NCBI GenBank assembly: GCA_963715825.1
Contig: CAVQSI010000003.1
Location: 1 to 64,000 of the forward strand
Source of the DNA: Sva-07 sp963715825
GTDB lineage: Bacteria; Actinomycetota; Acidimicrobiia; Acidimicrobiales; Ilumatobacteraceae
Reading direction: 5' to 3'
Length of the DNA: 64,000 nt
Below the pieces are notes generated by a model that was given only the letters and a program-made list of their open reading frames with translations, was not told the origin of the DNA and made no database searches. This document shows positions 45,304 through 53,883 of the stretch, piece by piece (position 1 is the first letter of the stretch; the number at the start of each line of letters is the position of its first letter). A program made the translations under genes and the position numbers.

Positions 45304-46308
45304 TCAGCGACGGGCACCCATGAACATGCCCTTCAGGGCGTCGTAGTGCTCGATCACGTGCCCGGCACCCAACACGACCGCTTCGAGCGGCACGTTGGAC
45401 ATCTTGACGGGCACTTCGGTTTCGCGTTCGATCCGCTCGGCCAGACCACGCAACAGCCCGCCGCCGCCGACGAGGAACATGCCGCGCACGAGGAAGTCCT
45501 GCGACAACTCGGGCGGTGCCTTCGACAAGCAGCGGATCACCGAGGCGACGATCGACGACACGACGTCCTCGATTGCGTAGCGAACCTCTTCGGGCGTCAG
45601 CAGCACCGTCTTGGGCAGCCCGGTCATCAGGTCGCGTCCGCGCACCTCGGCCTGGTTCTCGTCGGGCGTCGGATCGGCCGAGCCGATCGCCACCTTGATC
45701 TCCTCGGCCGTGCGTTCGCCGATGGCAATGCCGTGCTCGCGGCGCACGTAGTTCTGGATGGCTGCGTCGATGTCGAACGAACCGACGCGCACCGCTTCGA
45801 GCGCCACGATGCCGCCGAGGCTGATCACCGCGGTCTCGCTGGTGCCACCGCCGATGTCGATCACCATGTTGCCGACCGGCTCGTCGATGGGAAGGTCGGC
45901 GCCGATCGCCGCGGCCATCGGCTGCTCGATCAGGTTGGCGTCGGCGGCGCCGGCGCGACGTGCGGCGTCGGTCACGGCTCGCCGTTCGACCTCGGTGATC
46001 GCCGACGGAACGCAGATGACGACCTTGGGCCGCGTGAACCGGCTGACGCCGACACGCTGCAGCAGCAGACGGATCATCCGCTCGGTGATCTCGAAGTCGG
46101 TGATCGCACCACCGCGCAGTGGGCGCACCGCCACGATGTAGCCCGGCGTGCGCCCGATCATCTGCCACGCCTCGCGACCGGTGGCGAGCACCTCGCCGGT
46201 CTGACGGTTCAGCGCGATGACCGACGGCTCGTTGAGCACGATGCCGCGACCCTTCATGTAGACGAGGGTGTTCGCCGTACCGAGGTCGATGGCGAGGTCA
46301 CGCGCCAT
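45304..46308 (-). CDS. mreB: MreB-family actin-like protein
   Basis: This is an actin-fold ATPase that forms membrane-bound filaments and guides cell-wall synthesis. The 334-residue protein has phosphate-1 LAIDLGTANTLVYM, connect-1 IEQPMAAAIGADLPI, phosphate-2 NMVIDIGGGTSETAVIS, and the adenosine motif GMFLVGGGGLLRGLAERI. All are typical of MreB and not of FtsA or DnaK. A ribosome binding site (AGGTGA) precedes the ATG at 46308. MreC, MreD and RodA are not adjacent, so it is a stand-alone copy. Many actinobacteria of the order Mycobacteriales lack MreB, which fits a deeper-branching actinobacterium. Confidence 0.93.
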   Translation of the reverse strand: MARDLAIDLGTANTLVYMKGRGIVLNEPSVIALNRQTGEVLATGREAWQMIGRTPGYIVAVRPLRGGAITDFEITERMIRLLLQRVGVSRFTRPKVVICVPSAITEVERRAVTDAARRAGAADANLIEQPMAAAIGADLPIDEPVGNMVIDIGGGTSETAVISLGGIVALEAVRVGSFDIDAAIQNYVRREHGIAIGERTAEEIKVAIGSADPTPDENQAEVRGRDLMTGLPKTVLLTPEEVRYAIEDVVSSIVASVIRCLSKAPPELSQDFLVRGMFLVGGGGLLRGLAERIERETEVPVKMSNVPLEAVVLGAGHVIEHYDALKGMFMGARR

Positions 46309-46361
46309 GTGTGCTCACCTGCACTCGTGGGAGGGAGGGTGGCGCGTCGAACCCGGTGGCG

Positions 46362-46577
46362 TCACGTGTCATCGTCACCATCATCGCCGCTCGCTGCCCG
46401 TTCGGATGGTTTCATCCGATCCGAGGTCTGGCGCCGCGCTTGGGGAGACAGGGCGTCGATCTGACGCCGGAACGATGCGATGTCGTCGGGCGGCTGCCGA
46501 CTCCGGCCGGCTGCGGCGGCGATGACGGCAACGACGACACCGAGCAGGAGGAACCCTGCGATCACCACGACGGTCAT
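46362..46577 (-). CDS. Small single-pass membrane protein
   Basis: This is a 71-residue protein with one N-terminal membrane helix (TVVVIAGFLLLGVVVAVIAAAA) and a charged cytosolic tail (DDIASFRRQIDALSPQARRQ) ending in Asp residues. ATG 46577 overlaps the moaE stop (ATGA), which decides the start. Tails of this 'IDALSPQAR' kind occur in small actinobacterial membrane proteins of unknown function. It is cotranscribed with moaE. Confidence 0.75.
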   Translation of the reverse strand: MTVVVIAGFLLLGVVVAVIAAAAGRSRQPPDDIASFRRQIDALSPQARRQTSDRMKPSERAASGDDGDDDT

Positions 46578-47050
46578 TCCGAGCCCACCGATCGCGGATC
46601 GCGGACCTCGTGCGCGCCGGTTCCCCAGTCGGCTCCGTCGGCCCACACCTCGTGCTTCCAGATCGGCGCGGACTCCTTGAGCGCGTCGATGGCGAAGCGG
46701 GCGGCCTCGAACGCCTCGGCGCGGTGAGGCGCAGACACCACGGCCACCACCGACGACTCACCGATGTCGAGGCGGCCGAGTCGATGCAGCAGGACGATGC
46801 GCCCGGTATCGGGCCAGCGGCGCCGCAGTTCGGCGCCGATCTCGCCGAATCGAGGAACCACCTGCTCCTCGTAGGCCTCGTAGGTGAGGTGTTCGACCCC
46901 CGAGCGCCCGTCGGCATGGTCACGGATCGTGCCGCTGAAGAGCACGACGGCGCCACAGCTCGGCCGCACGGCCCAGTCGTAGGCGGCACCGATCGGCAGT
47001 TCGGCGTCGGTGAGACCGAACCAGTCGTCACCTTCGAGGGGTTGATCCAC
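46574..47050 (-). CDS. moaE: Molybdopterin synthase catalytic subunit
   Basis: It converts precursor Z (cPMP) to molybdopterin with MoaD-thiocarboxylate as sulfur donor. The 158-residue protein has AVVLFSGTIRDHADGRSGV, LTYEAYEEQVVPRF, LLHRLGRLDIGESSVVAVVSA and the catalytic-Lys segment KESAPIWKHE. No moaD gene is adjacent, so the partner must be encoded elsewhere. GTG 47050 is the best start. It is divergent from the membrane-anchored protein gene at 47066 by only 15 bases. Confidence 0.92.
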   Translation of the reverse strand: MDQPLEGDDWFGLTDAELPIGAAYDWAVRPSCGAVVLFSGTIRDHADGRSGVEHLTYEAYEEQVVPRFGEIGAELRRRWPDTGRIVLLHRLGRLDIGESSVVAVVSAPHRAEAFEAARFAIDALKESAPIWKHEVWADGADWGTGAHEVRDPRSVGSE

Positions 47051-47065
47051 GTCGGCATCGTATCG

Positions 47066-47719
47066 ATGCCGACACCATGCCGGGTGGCCCGCGGACACGA
47101 CCTCGCCGAGGCGTTGTACGATCTCGTCCTCGTGGAGCCAGGACCCCTGCCCCCGCACGAGCGCTCGTGGCGGCATCCCTCGGAACTGGGACCGACGCGT
47201 CTCGACATCGACGACACAGCTCGACGCAGCCAGCTGAACCTGCTCGCACTCGGCGGCGGCACGATGGCCGTCCTCGCCGTTGCGGCGATGGTGGTCGCGA
47301 TGACCCCGCGCACCTCCGACGGCCCGGTCGCATTGAGCTCGACCACCACGCCCATCACCGCACGCGCCGTCGTCGAGCCGCCGACCTCGACGCCACCGGC
47401 CGCGCCGACGGCAACCGTCGCTCCGCCGACGGTGCGAGCAGCGATGCCAGCACAGACCGCGTTGTCGACATCGTTCGCGGCGTTCCCCCACGCAGTCACA
47501 CCCGGCCCGCAGCTCGACGTCGACGGTACGCAGGTGGCCGACGAGACGCCAGGCGACGACGACACCGTCTTCGTCCGGACCGAGGCCGTCACCTACCAGC
47601 TCACGTGGGACGTCGCTCAGCAGATGGTCGTACCCGACGGATCGGTCGTCTTCGACGCCGACGGCGACCTGGTCGCCCGCGTGAGCGACGGCGATCTGCT
47701 CAGCCTCGTCGACGGTTGA
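47066..47719 (+). CDS. Single-pass membrane protein with Thr/Pro/Ala-rich extracellular region
   Basis: This is a 217-residue protein. The N-terminal segment PGPLPPHERSWRHPSELGP is a motif seen at the start of many actinobacterial membrane-anchored proteins (often HtrA-like). One membrane helix (NLLALGGGTMAVLAVAAMVVAM) follows, then a Thr/Pro/Ala linker and a C-terminal beta-like region (TYQLTWDVAQQMVVPDGSVVF). There is no protease triad. The start ATG at 47066 may need a better site; none is evident. The 3' end overlaps the convergent epimerase gene by 20 bases. The function is unknown. Confidence 0.68.
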   Translation: MPTPCRVARGHDLAEALYDLVLVEPGPLPPHERSWRHPSELGPTRLDIDDTARRSQLNLLALGGGTMAVLAVAAMVVAMTPRTSDGPVALSSTTTPITARAVVEPPTSTPPAAPTATVAPPTVRAAMPAQTALSTSFAAFPHAVTPGPQLDVDGTQVADETPGDDDTVFVRTEAVTYQLTWDVAQQMVVPDGSVVFDADGDLVARVSDGDLLSLVDG

Positions 47720-48746
47720 ACCATCGGCGAGCGACGATCGCTGCAACGAGGGCACCGACGGCGACCGCAACGACACCGCCACCGAGGGCCAGCTCCTGAC
47801 GACGCTTCGGCGACACCATGGTCCACCACGGCGCCTCGGTGCTCTCCACGTAGGTCTGCTCGTTCGTGACGGTCGGCGACCAGCCAGCCGCTCGCAGACG
47901 GCCGTTGGACACCACCCACGGCTCGAGCGTGTACGGCAGCAGACCCGGCGGGATCGGCCCACGGACGAACCGCCAACGCAGTCCGGCGACGAGCTCGCTG
48001 AAACGTTCGGGCAACGGCAGCCGCGGACGCTCGCCCGACAGCGCGCGCACCCGCTCGCCGGGCACCCACCCGTCGGGTGCGACGTTGAACACCCCGTCGA
48101 GACGACGACCGACCCCGATCGCAACGGCGGCGGCAAGGTCGTCGAGGTGGAGGAACTGCGACGGCGGATCGGCTTGGGCCAGACGGCGACCGAACCCGTA
48201 GACCAGTGCGGTGGCCAAGCGCGAGCTGCCGCCCGCGGCGAGCGACACCGCCGGACGCAGCACGCAGGTCGTGCGTCCGGGCCGGGCGGTCCGCCACTGC
48301 TCGACGAGTTCCTCGGCCGACGCGAGCTGACGAGCGAAGACGAACTCGACGTCCGGGCGCAGGGTGGCGTCCTCCGTCAGCGGGACGGGGTTGTTCGACG
48401 CAGCGCCGTAGACGAGCGCCGACGACACGAACACGACGTGGTCGGCGCCGACGCGATCGGCGATCGCCAACGTGGCCGCCGCCGACTCGGTGGCGCTCTC
48501 GCGCCGTGCCGCCCGGGAGTCGTAGTCGCTGCTGCCGAGATCGACGACCGCAGCGATCGTTGCTGCGCACGCCGGTCCGGCACCGACGTCGTCAGCGTCG
48601 GTGACAGCCCTGTTGACGGCGTCGGCCTCGTCGGGTGCGTCGGCGAGCACGACGTCGAGATCGTCGAGTGCGGTGCTGACGCGACCACCGAGCGAGCCCG
48701 CCGCACCCGTGAGCACGACCACGGAGCGGTCGGCGCGGCCATCCAT
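47700..48746 (-). CDS. NAD-dependent epimerase/dehydratase with C-terminal membrane helix
   Basis: This is an SDR-fold protein of 348 residues. The nucleotide site is VVVLTGAAGSLGGRVSTAL. The usual catalytic Tyr region reads VFVSSALVYGAASNNPVPL, with Ser and Tyr present; the Lys three or four residues after Tyr is not obvious, so catalysis may be altered. HLDDLAAAV is the typical late motif. The last 45 residues add a membrane helix (LALGGGVVAVAVGALVAAIVARR), unusual for this family and placing it at the membrane. Sugar-nucleotide or quinone-related substrates are both possible. The start is ATG 48746. Confidence 0.78.
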   Translation of the reverse strand: MDGRADRSVVVLTGAAGSLGGRVSTALDDLDVVLADAPDEADAVNRAVTDADDVGAGPACAATIAAVVDLGSSDYDSRAARRESATESAAATLAIADRVGADHVVFVSSALVYGAASNNPVPLTEDATLRPDVEFVFARQLASAEELVEQWRTARPGRTTCVLRPAVSLAAGGSSRLATALVYGFGRRLAQADPPSQFLHLDDLAAAVAIGVGRRLDGVFNVAPDGWVPGERVRALSGERPRLPLPERFSELVAGLRWRFVRGPIPPGLLPYTLEPWVVSNGRLRAAGWSPTVTNEQTYVESTEAPWWTMVSPKRRQELALGGGVVAVAVGALVAAIVARRWFNRRRG

Positions 48747-48841
48747 CGTTCGCACGATAGCGAGCGCCGTCGCGGCCGCGAGCGCCACCGCCGCGGGCGC
48801 TCCGACGTATCGACGGCTCCGCCAACCCGTAGCATCGGGGT

Positions 48842-50041
48842 ATGGCCGACCAGGACGATCCCGGCGAATCGATCGACCCGTTCGCCGGCATGCCGCTGTT
48901 CGGCGACCTGTCACGAGCGTTGTCGGGGCAAGGACCGCTGAACTGGGATGCCGCACGCCAGTTCGCCGTGCTCGCTGCGAACGGTGGTGGACTGCTGTCG
49001 GGCACCGGCGTGTCGACGTCGGGCAACGTCGATCCGACCGTGCGGATCAAGTACCGCGAACTCGCCGACATCGCCCGGCTCCACGTCGGCGACGTCATGC
49101 AGCTCGAGGTGCCGTCGACCGAACCCGACGTGGCCACACCCGAGCAATGGGCCCAGCAGACGCTCGAGGCCTACCGGCCGCTGTTCACCGACCTCGCCAC
49201 CTCGCTCGGCGGCACCGACGACCTGCCCGCTGAGATGGCCGCCGACCCGATGGCCCAGATGATGGCGGGGCTCGGCAAGATGATGGCGCCGGCGATGATG
49301 GGGATGAGCGTCGGCTCGATGGTGGGCAACCTCGCACGGCGGGCGTTCGGCGTGTACGACCTCCCCATCCCCCGCGCGACACCGGCGCTCGTGCTCGTGC
49401 CGGCCAACATCGACGCCTTCGCCGCCGACTGGTCGATCGAACTCGACGAGATGCGACTGTGGGTCCTGGCCCACGAGCTCGCCGGGCTCACGCTGCTGTC
49501 CATCGACCACATCGCCGATCATCTTCGGTCGCTGGTGCAGCGTCACGTCGGCGGGTTCCGCCCCGATCCGTCGGCGCTGTCCGACAAGCTCACGTCGCTC
49601 GACATCGACCAGAGCGATCCGATGGCAGCCATGCAGCAGGCGTTCGGCGATCCCGAAGTGCTGCTCGGCGCCGTCCGGTCGAGCGATCAGCTGGCGCTCG
49701 AACCCGAACTCGATGCCGCCGTCGCCGTCACGATCGGGGTGATCGACTGGGTGGTCGACGCCGTCGCGGTGCGCATCATCGGCGGCAGCGCGTTGCAGAT
49801 CGCCGAAGCTGCAAGACGCCGCCGCGCCGAGGCGTCGCCCGACGAGATCTTCGTCGAACGGCTGCTGGGGATCCGCCTCGGTGCCGAGCAGACCGCACGC
49901 GGCAAGGCGTTCGTGCAGGGTGTGGTCGATCGCGCCGGTGAACACGGCCTCGAGCCGCTGTTCACGCGTCCGGGCGCCGTGCCGACTCCGAACGAGATCG
50001 AGGCGCCTGGCCTCTGGCTCGCCCGAGTCGCCGACGACTGA
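48842..50041 (+). CDS. Zincin-like (DUF2342) family protein with broken HExxH
   Basis: The 399-residue protein matches the actinobacterial 'zinc-dependent metalloprotease / DUF2342' family in its PFAGMPLFGDLSRALS start, its Met-rich middle (AEMAADPMAQMMAGLGKMMAP) and its long helical C-terminus. The family's HExxH zinc motif aligns with residues 211-215, where the sequence is HELAG: the second His is Gly. Zinc binding and peptidase activity are therefore doubtful. It is divergent from the epimerase, and its 3' end overlaps the MFS gene by 80 bases on the other strand. Confidence 0.8.
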   Translation: MADQDDPGESIDPFAGMPLFGDLSRALSGQGPLNWDAARQFAVLAANGGGLLSGTGVSTSGNVDPTVRIKYRELADIARLHVGDVMQLEVPSTEPDVATPEQWAQQTLEAYRPLFTDLATSLGGTDDLPAEMAADPMAQMMAGLGKMMAPAMMGMSVGSMVGNLARRAFGVYDLPIPRATPALVLVPANIDAFAADWSIELDEMRLWVLAHELAGLTLLSIDHIADHLRSLVQRHVGGFRPDPSALSDKLTSLDIDQSDPMAAMQQAFGDPEVLLGAVRSSDQLALEPELDAAVAVTIGVIDWVVDAVAVRIIGGSALQIAEAARRRRAEASPDEIFVERLLGIRLGAEQTARGKAFVQGVVDRAGEHGLEPLFTRPGAVPTPNEIEAPGLWLARVADD

Positions 50042-51230
50042 CCGACGGACGCCCGGCCACTGCGGCACGGCGTCGACCGAGCAGGTGCACACTCGCCGCC
50101 ACGGCGACCGTCCCCACGATCAGGAATCCGACCGAGCCGGACACCTGCAGCGCCACCGCGACGAAGGCGCCCATCGCCCAGGCGAACTGGAACCGCGTCT
50201 CGAAGACCGCGAAGGCCCTGCCCTGGTTGGCATCGGGAGCGTCGCGCTGCACGATGCTCTCGAAGTTGAGCCGACCGAGCGCCGCCATCAGGTTCAACAC
50301 CGCGGCGAGCACGACCGCGCCGAGGGGTCCGCCGAGCACCGCAACGGCGAGGCCCGCTCCGGCGCACACCAGCAGCGCTGTCGTCAACATCGTCTCTTCG
50401 CGGACCCGCGCCCGCAGCAACGACGCCACGGCGTTGCCGACCATCGCAGCGAGCGCCGACACCCCGACCACCGCAGCGAACCACAGCGTGCCCGAGTCCT
50501 GCGATCTGAGCCAGAAGGCGAGGTGGAAGAACGTGAAACCGACGAGGCCGCGCAGGACGGTCATGGCGATCGCTCCGAGTTGAATGCTCGACGAGTGGAG
50601 CTCGGTCGTCTCGACCACGTCGACCTCGTCGGACGCCACGACGTCGGGCGACAACCGGGTGGCGGCCACCAGCGCGCCGACGAAGATCATCGCGCCGTAG
50701 ACGAGCGTCGCCGGCGCCCCGACGAGCTGCAGGAGGATGCCCGCCGGGATCACGGCGATCGCCCCGGTGATGCCGGCGATCAGTCCGAGTTTCGAGTTGG
50801 CTTCGACCAGTTCCGCCTCAGACCTCACCGTCGACGGCACGATCGCCGACTTCGACACGGCGTAGGTCTTCTGGAGGACGAGCGACGCGAACACGAGCGG
50901 GAACAACAGGAGGTTGTCGAGATTCTGCGCCATCAGCAGCGTGAGGACGACCCGCGAGAGCGCGACGACCTGGATGACGAACTTGCGGCCGCCGGCCACG
51001 CGGTCGATCAACGGCCCGATCAACGGGGCAACCACGAGGAACGGCGCGAAACCGATCACCAGGAACAGCAGCACCCGGGAGCGGGCAGCGTCGAGATCGA
51101 TGTCGAAGAACAGCGAATCGGCGAGCGCCACCACCATGGCGGCGTCGCCGCCCATCATCAGTGCATGGGTGATGGCGAGGCGCCGGAACTTCGAGGCGGA
51201 CGGTCGCTGCGAGGCACGGACCGGTTCCAC
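49962..51230 (-). CDS. Major facilitator superfamily transporter
   Basis: This is a 422-residue membrane protein with about 12 hydrophobic segments (for example MMGGDAAMVVALADSLFF, VLLFLVIGFAPFLVVAPLIG, GLIAGITGAIAVIPAGILL and GSVGFLIVGTVAVAASVHLL). The DRVAGGRKFVIQ loop after helix 2 is MFS motif A-like. The C-terminus is a basic, disordered tail (RRRAAVAGRPSVSRRR) that runs 80 bases into the convergent zincin-like gene. The tail looks atypical, and the true stop could be earlier if a base is misread. The substrate is unknown. Confidence 0.8.
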   Translation of the reverse strand: MEPVRASQRPSASKFRRLAITHALMMGGDAAMVVALADSLFFDIDLDAARSRVLLFLVIGFAPFLVVAPLIGPLIDRVAGGRKFVIQVVALSRVVLTLLMAQNLDNLLLFPLVFASLVLQKTYAVSKSAIVPSTVRSEAELVEANSKLGLIAGITGAIAVIPAGILLQLVGAPATLVYGAMIFVGALVAATRLSPDVVASDEVDVVETTELHSSSIQLGAIAMTVLRGLVGFTFFHLAFWLRSQDSGTLWFAAVVGVSALAAMVGNAVASLLRARVREETMLTTALLVCAGAGLAVAVLGGPLGAVVLAAVLNLMAALGRLNFESIVQRDAPDANQGRAFAVFETRFQFAWAMGAFVAVALQVSGSVGFLIVGTVAVAASVHLLGRRRAAVAGRPSVSRRRLGRARGQAPRSRSESARRPDA

Positions 51231-51287
51231 CGAGCCGATCCTACGTGACGGTTCGCCGGCGGGCTGGACGGCGCCGGTCGAGCCCGA

Positions 51288-51996
51288 TCAGTTGCGCTCG
51301 TACTTGTAGCCGAGCCCGCGGATGGTGACGATGCGCGTCGGGGTCGGCCGGGTCGGCTTCGATCTTGCCGCGCAGCCGCTTGACGTGGACGTCGAGTGTC
51401 TTGGTGTCGCCGACGTAGTCGCTGCCCCAGATCCGGTCGATCAGGGTTTCGCGTGGCAGGACACGTCCCGCGTTGGCGAGCAGGAGATGCAGCAACTCGA
51501 ACTCCTTGAGCGGCAACGACAGTTCGCGGTCGTTGACCGACACGCGATGCTCCTCCGGATCGAGAACGACATCTCCGACCTGGACGAGCCCGGGTGTCAC
51601 CGTGACCGGCACTGCGGAGGACCCGTTCGACTCCGAGCGACGCAGCACCGCACGCATCCGTGCGACCAGTTCGCGCAGGCGATACGGCTTGGTGACGTAG
51701 TCGTCGGCGCCGACCTCGAGGCCGACGACCGTGTCGATCTCGGCACCTTTCGCGGTGACCATGATGATCGGGATCTGCGTTCGCTTGCGCAGCTGCCGAC
51801 ACACGTCGATGCCGCTGATCTTGGGCAGCATCACGTCGAGCAGCACGATGTCGGGCTGCGTCTCGTCGAACAGTTCGAGCGCCTGGACCCCATCGGTTGC
51901 CACGACGACCTCGAAGCCTTCTCGCCGAAGTCCGATGGTCAACGCCTCGACGAAACTCGCCTCGTCCTCGACGACGAGGACCGTTGCCTCACTCAC
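51288..51996 (-). CDS. regX3: RegX3/PhoP-type response regulator (one-base frameshift near the C-terminus)
   Basis: This is an OmpR-family response regulator of about 235 residues. The receiver domain has VEDEASF acidic residues, the phospho-acceptor Asp in DIVLLDVMLP, the Thr in IIMVTAKG, and the Lys in YVTKPY. The DNA-binding winged helix has FELLHLLLANAGRVLPRE and WGSDYVGDTKTLDVHVKRLRGKI. The span is 3n+1: dropping one base of the four-G run at 51340-51343 restores TRIVTIRGLGYKYERN and the stop at 51288. GTG 51996 overlaps the kinase gene by eight bases. In actinobacteria the homologue binds PHO boxes and activates pst genes under phosphate limitation. Confidence 0.85.
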
Positions 51997-53161
51997 GATG
52001 CTGTTGCTCCTCGCGAACCGCGTTCCGAACCGGGGTCTCCGGGGCCACCACGAGCGTCGCCGGAAGGCGCAGCACGAACGTCGAGCCCTCACCTTCCTGC
52101 GACGACACGAGGACCTCGCCGCCGTGGTTGGTCGCGACGTGGCGGACGATGGCGAGGCCGAGGCCGGTGCCACCGGTTTCACGGCTCCGAGCCTTGTCGA
52201 CGCGATAGAAGCGTTCGAACACCCGGTCGAGGTCGCGGGTCGGGATGCCGACGCCCTGGTCGGCGACCATCACCTCGATCGCCGTGTCGTCGACACGGGT
52301 ACGCACCTGGACGACGTCGCCGTGGTAGCTGTACTTCACCGCGTTCTCGACGAGGTTTCCGACCGCGGACACGAGCTGACGTTCGTCGCCGCGCAGATAC
52401 AGCCCGTCGGGCACGTCGAGCGCCGTGATCTCGACGCCGCGTCCACCGTCGACGACTCGACCGCGCGCGATCGCGGATTCCACCACGGCAGCGAGATCGA
52501 CGACCTCGTCGCCCGGGGTGTTCGATTCGATCTCGGAGAGCTTGAGCAGGTCGTCGATCGTCCGAACGGCGCGGTGCGCCTCGTCGACCAGGTGGTCCGA
52601 CAGCCGTTGGACCACGACCGGGTCCGGCTCGTCGATGAGCGCCTCGGCGAGCACGGCGACGGCGCCGACGGGCGTCTTCAGTTCGTGGGAGATGTTGGTC
52701 ACGAAGTCGGACCGCATGGTGTCGGTTCGGACGCGTTCGCTGACGTCGCGAACGGTGACCACGGCGCCACCGCTGGGCACCGTGTAGGCCGAGATCTCCA
52801 ACCAGAGTTTCGGCGGCCCGTGCAGTTCGACGATGGCGACGTTGTTCCCACCGCTTCGGGAAGCCGCGACGACACCGGTGACGTGATCGTCGAGCAGGAT
52901 GCCGACGTGGGTCCCTCGGAACGACCGCGCCGCGGCGTTGCGGTAGCGAACCTGGGAGGCGTCGTCGACGACGAGCACACCGATCTCCATGTGCTCGACC
53001 GCCTCGCGCAACGACCCGGACACGTCGCTCGTGCCCTCGACGGACTGCTGCGGATCCGGCGGAACGTCGTCAGGTCGACGCTGACGACGTTCGGCCAAAC
53101 GGAAGATGCCGAAGCCCACGGCAATGCCGAGCACGAGGGCGACCCCGACCGCGACGATCAT
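51989..53161 (-). CDS. senX3: SenX3/PhoR-type sensor histidine kinase
   Basis: This is a 390-residue membrane kinase. It has one N-terminal membrane helix (IVAVGVALVLGIAVGFGIF), a PAS-like domain (MEIGVLVVDDASQVRYRNAAA, about 55-150), and a HisKA H-box NISHELKTPVGAV with His159. The HATPase domain has N-box LVENAVKYS, G1 VADQGVGIP, F-box VFERFYRVD and G2 GTGLGLAIV. The short extracytoplasmic part and single helix match SenX3, which senses phosphate through PhoU and Pst rather than a ligand. It lies between phoU and regX3; the start ATG at 53161 is two bases from the phoU stop. Confidence 0.92.
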   Translation of the reverse strand: MIVAVGVALVLGIAVGFGIFRLAERRQRRPDDVPPDPQQSVEGTSDVSGSLREAVEHMEIGVLVVDDASQVRYRNAAARSFRGTHVGILLDDHVTGVVAASRSGGNNVAIVELHGPPKLWLEISAYTVPSGGAVVTVRDVSERVRTDTMRSDFVTNISHELKTPVGAVAVLAEALIDEPDPVVVQRLSDHLVDEAHRAVRTIDDLLKLSEIESNTPGDEVVDLAAVVESAIARGRVVDGGRGVEITALDVPDGLYLRGDERQLVSAVGNLVENAVKYSYHGDVVQVRTRVDDTAIEVMVADQGVGIPTRDLDRVFERFYRVDKARSRETGGTGLGLAIVRHVATNHGGEVLVSSQEGEGSTFVLRLPATLVVAPETPVRNAVREEQQHRE

Positions 53162-53163
53162 GC

Positions 53164-53883
53164 TCAATCGTCGGTCTCTGGCACCGCAACCACCTTGGGT
53201 GGATCGTTGTCGCTCTCGGCGTACGGACGCTCGGGCAGCCAGCCGTTGACGATGTAGCGCGTTCGGTCGCCGACGTTGACGGCGTGGTCGCCGATGCGCT
53301 CGTAGAAGCGGGCGACGACGGCGAGTTGCACGGCGACCTGCAGGTCGATGCTGCCCGCGGCATGGCTCTCGAAGATCACCTGGATGAACTGACGCTGCAG
53401 GTCGTCGAGGTAGGCGTCCATGTCGTGGAGCGCAGCGGCGCGCACGCCATCCTGATTGAGATAGGCCTCGGTCGCTTCCTTGAACAGCACCTGGGCCTGA
53501 TCGCCCATCTTCTGGATCACCCCGCGGAGGTGCGGGTCGAGCTCGTGGCCGTAGATGCGGCGAGCGGCCTTGCAGATGTTGACGCACAGGTCGGCCGAAC
53601 GCTCGACGTCGGCGATGATCTTGATCGCCGACACCACGGCACGCAGGTCGGTGGCGACCGGCGCCTGGAGCGCGATGACCGTGAAGCAGCGCTCTTCGAG
53701 TTCGAGGGCGCGCCGGTCGTAGTCGTCGTCGCCGAGGATCATGTACTCGGCCGCTTCGAGGTCCATCGACAACAGCACGTCGGTGGCACGCGGGACGAGT
53801 TCGGTGACCCCCGCCGACATCCTGGCGATGCCCGTCTGGATTTCGTCGAGTTGCTGGTGGAACTCGGAACGCAGTTCGTTCAT
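53164..53883 (-). CDS. phoU: Phosphate-transport regulator PhoU
   Basis: This is a 239-residue protein of two three-helix PhoU repeats. Conserved metal-binding or acidic helices appear as ALQAPVATDLRAVVSAIKI with ERSADLCVNICK in the first repeat, and LAVVARFYERIGDHAVNVGD in the second. PhoU links Pst activity to SenX3 and keeps RegX3 off when phosphate is plentiful. The start overlaps the pstB stop by one base. Confidence 0.95.
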   Translation of the reverse strand: MNELRSEFHQQLDEIQTGIARMSAGVTELVPRATDVLLSMDLEAAEYMILGDDDYDRRALELEERCFTVIALQAPVATDLRAVVSAIKIIADVERSADLCVNICKAARRIYGHELDPHLRGVIQKMGDQAQVLFKEATEAYLNQDGVRAAALHDMDAYLDDLQRQFIQVIFESHAAGSIDLQVAVQLAVVARFYERIGDHAVNVGDRTRYIVNGWLPERPYAESDNDPPKVVAVPETDD

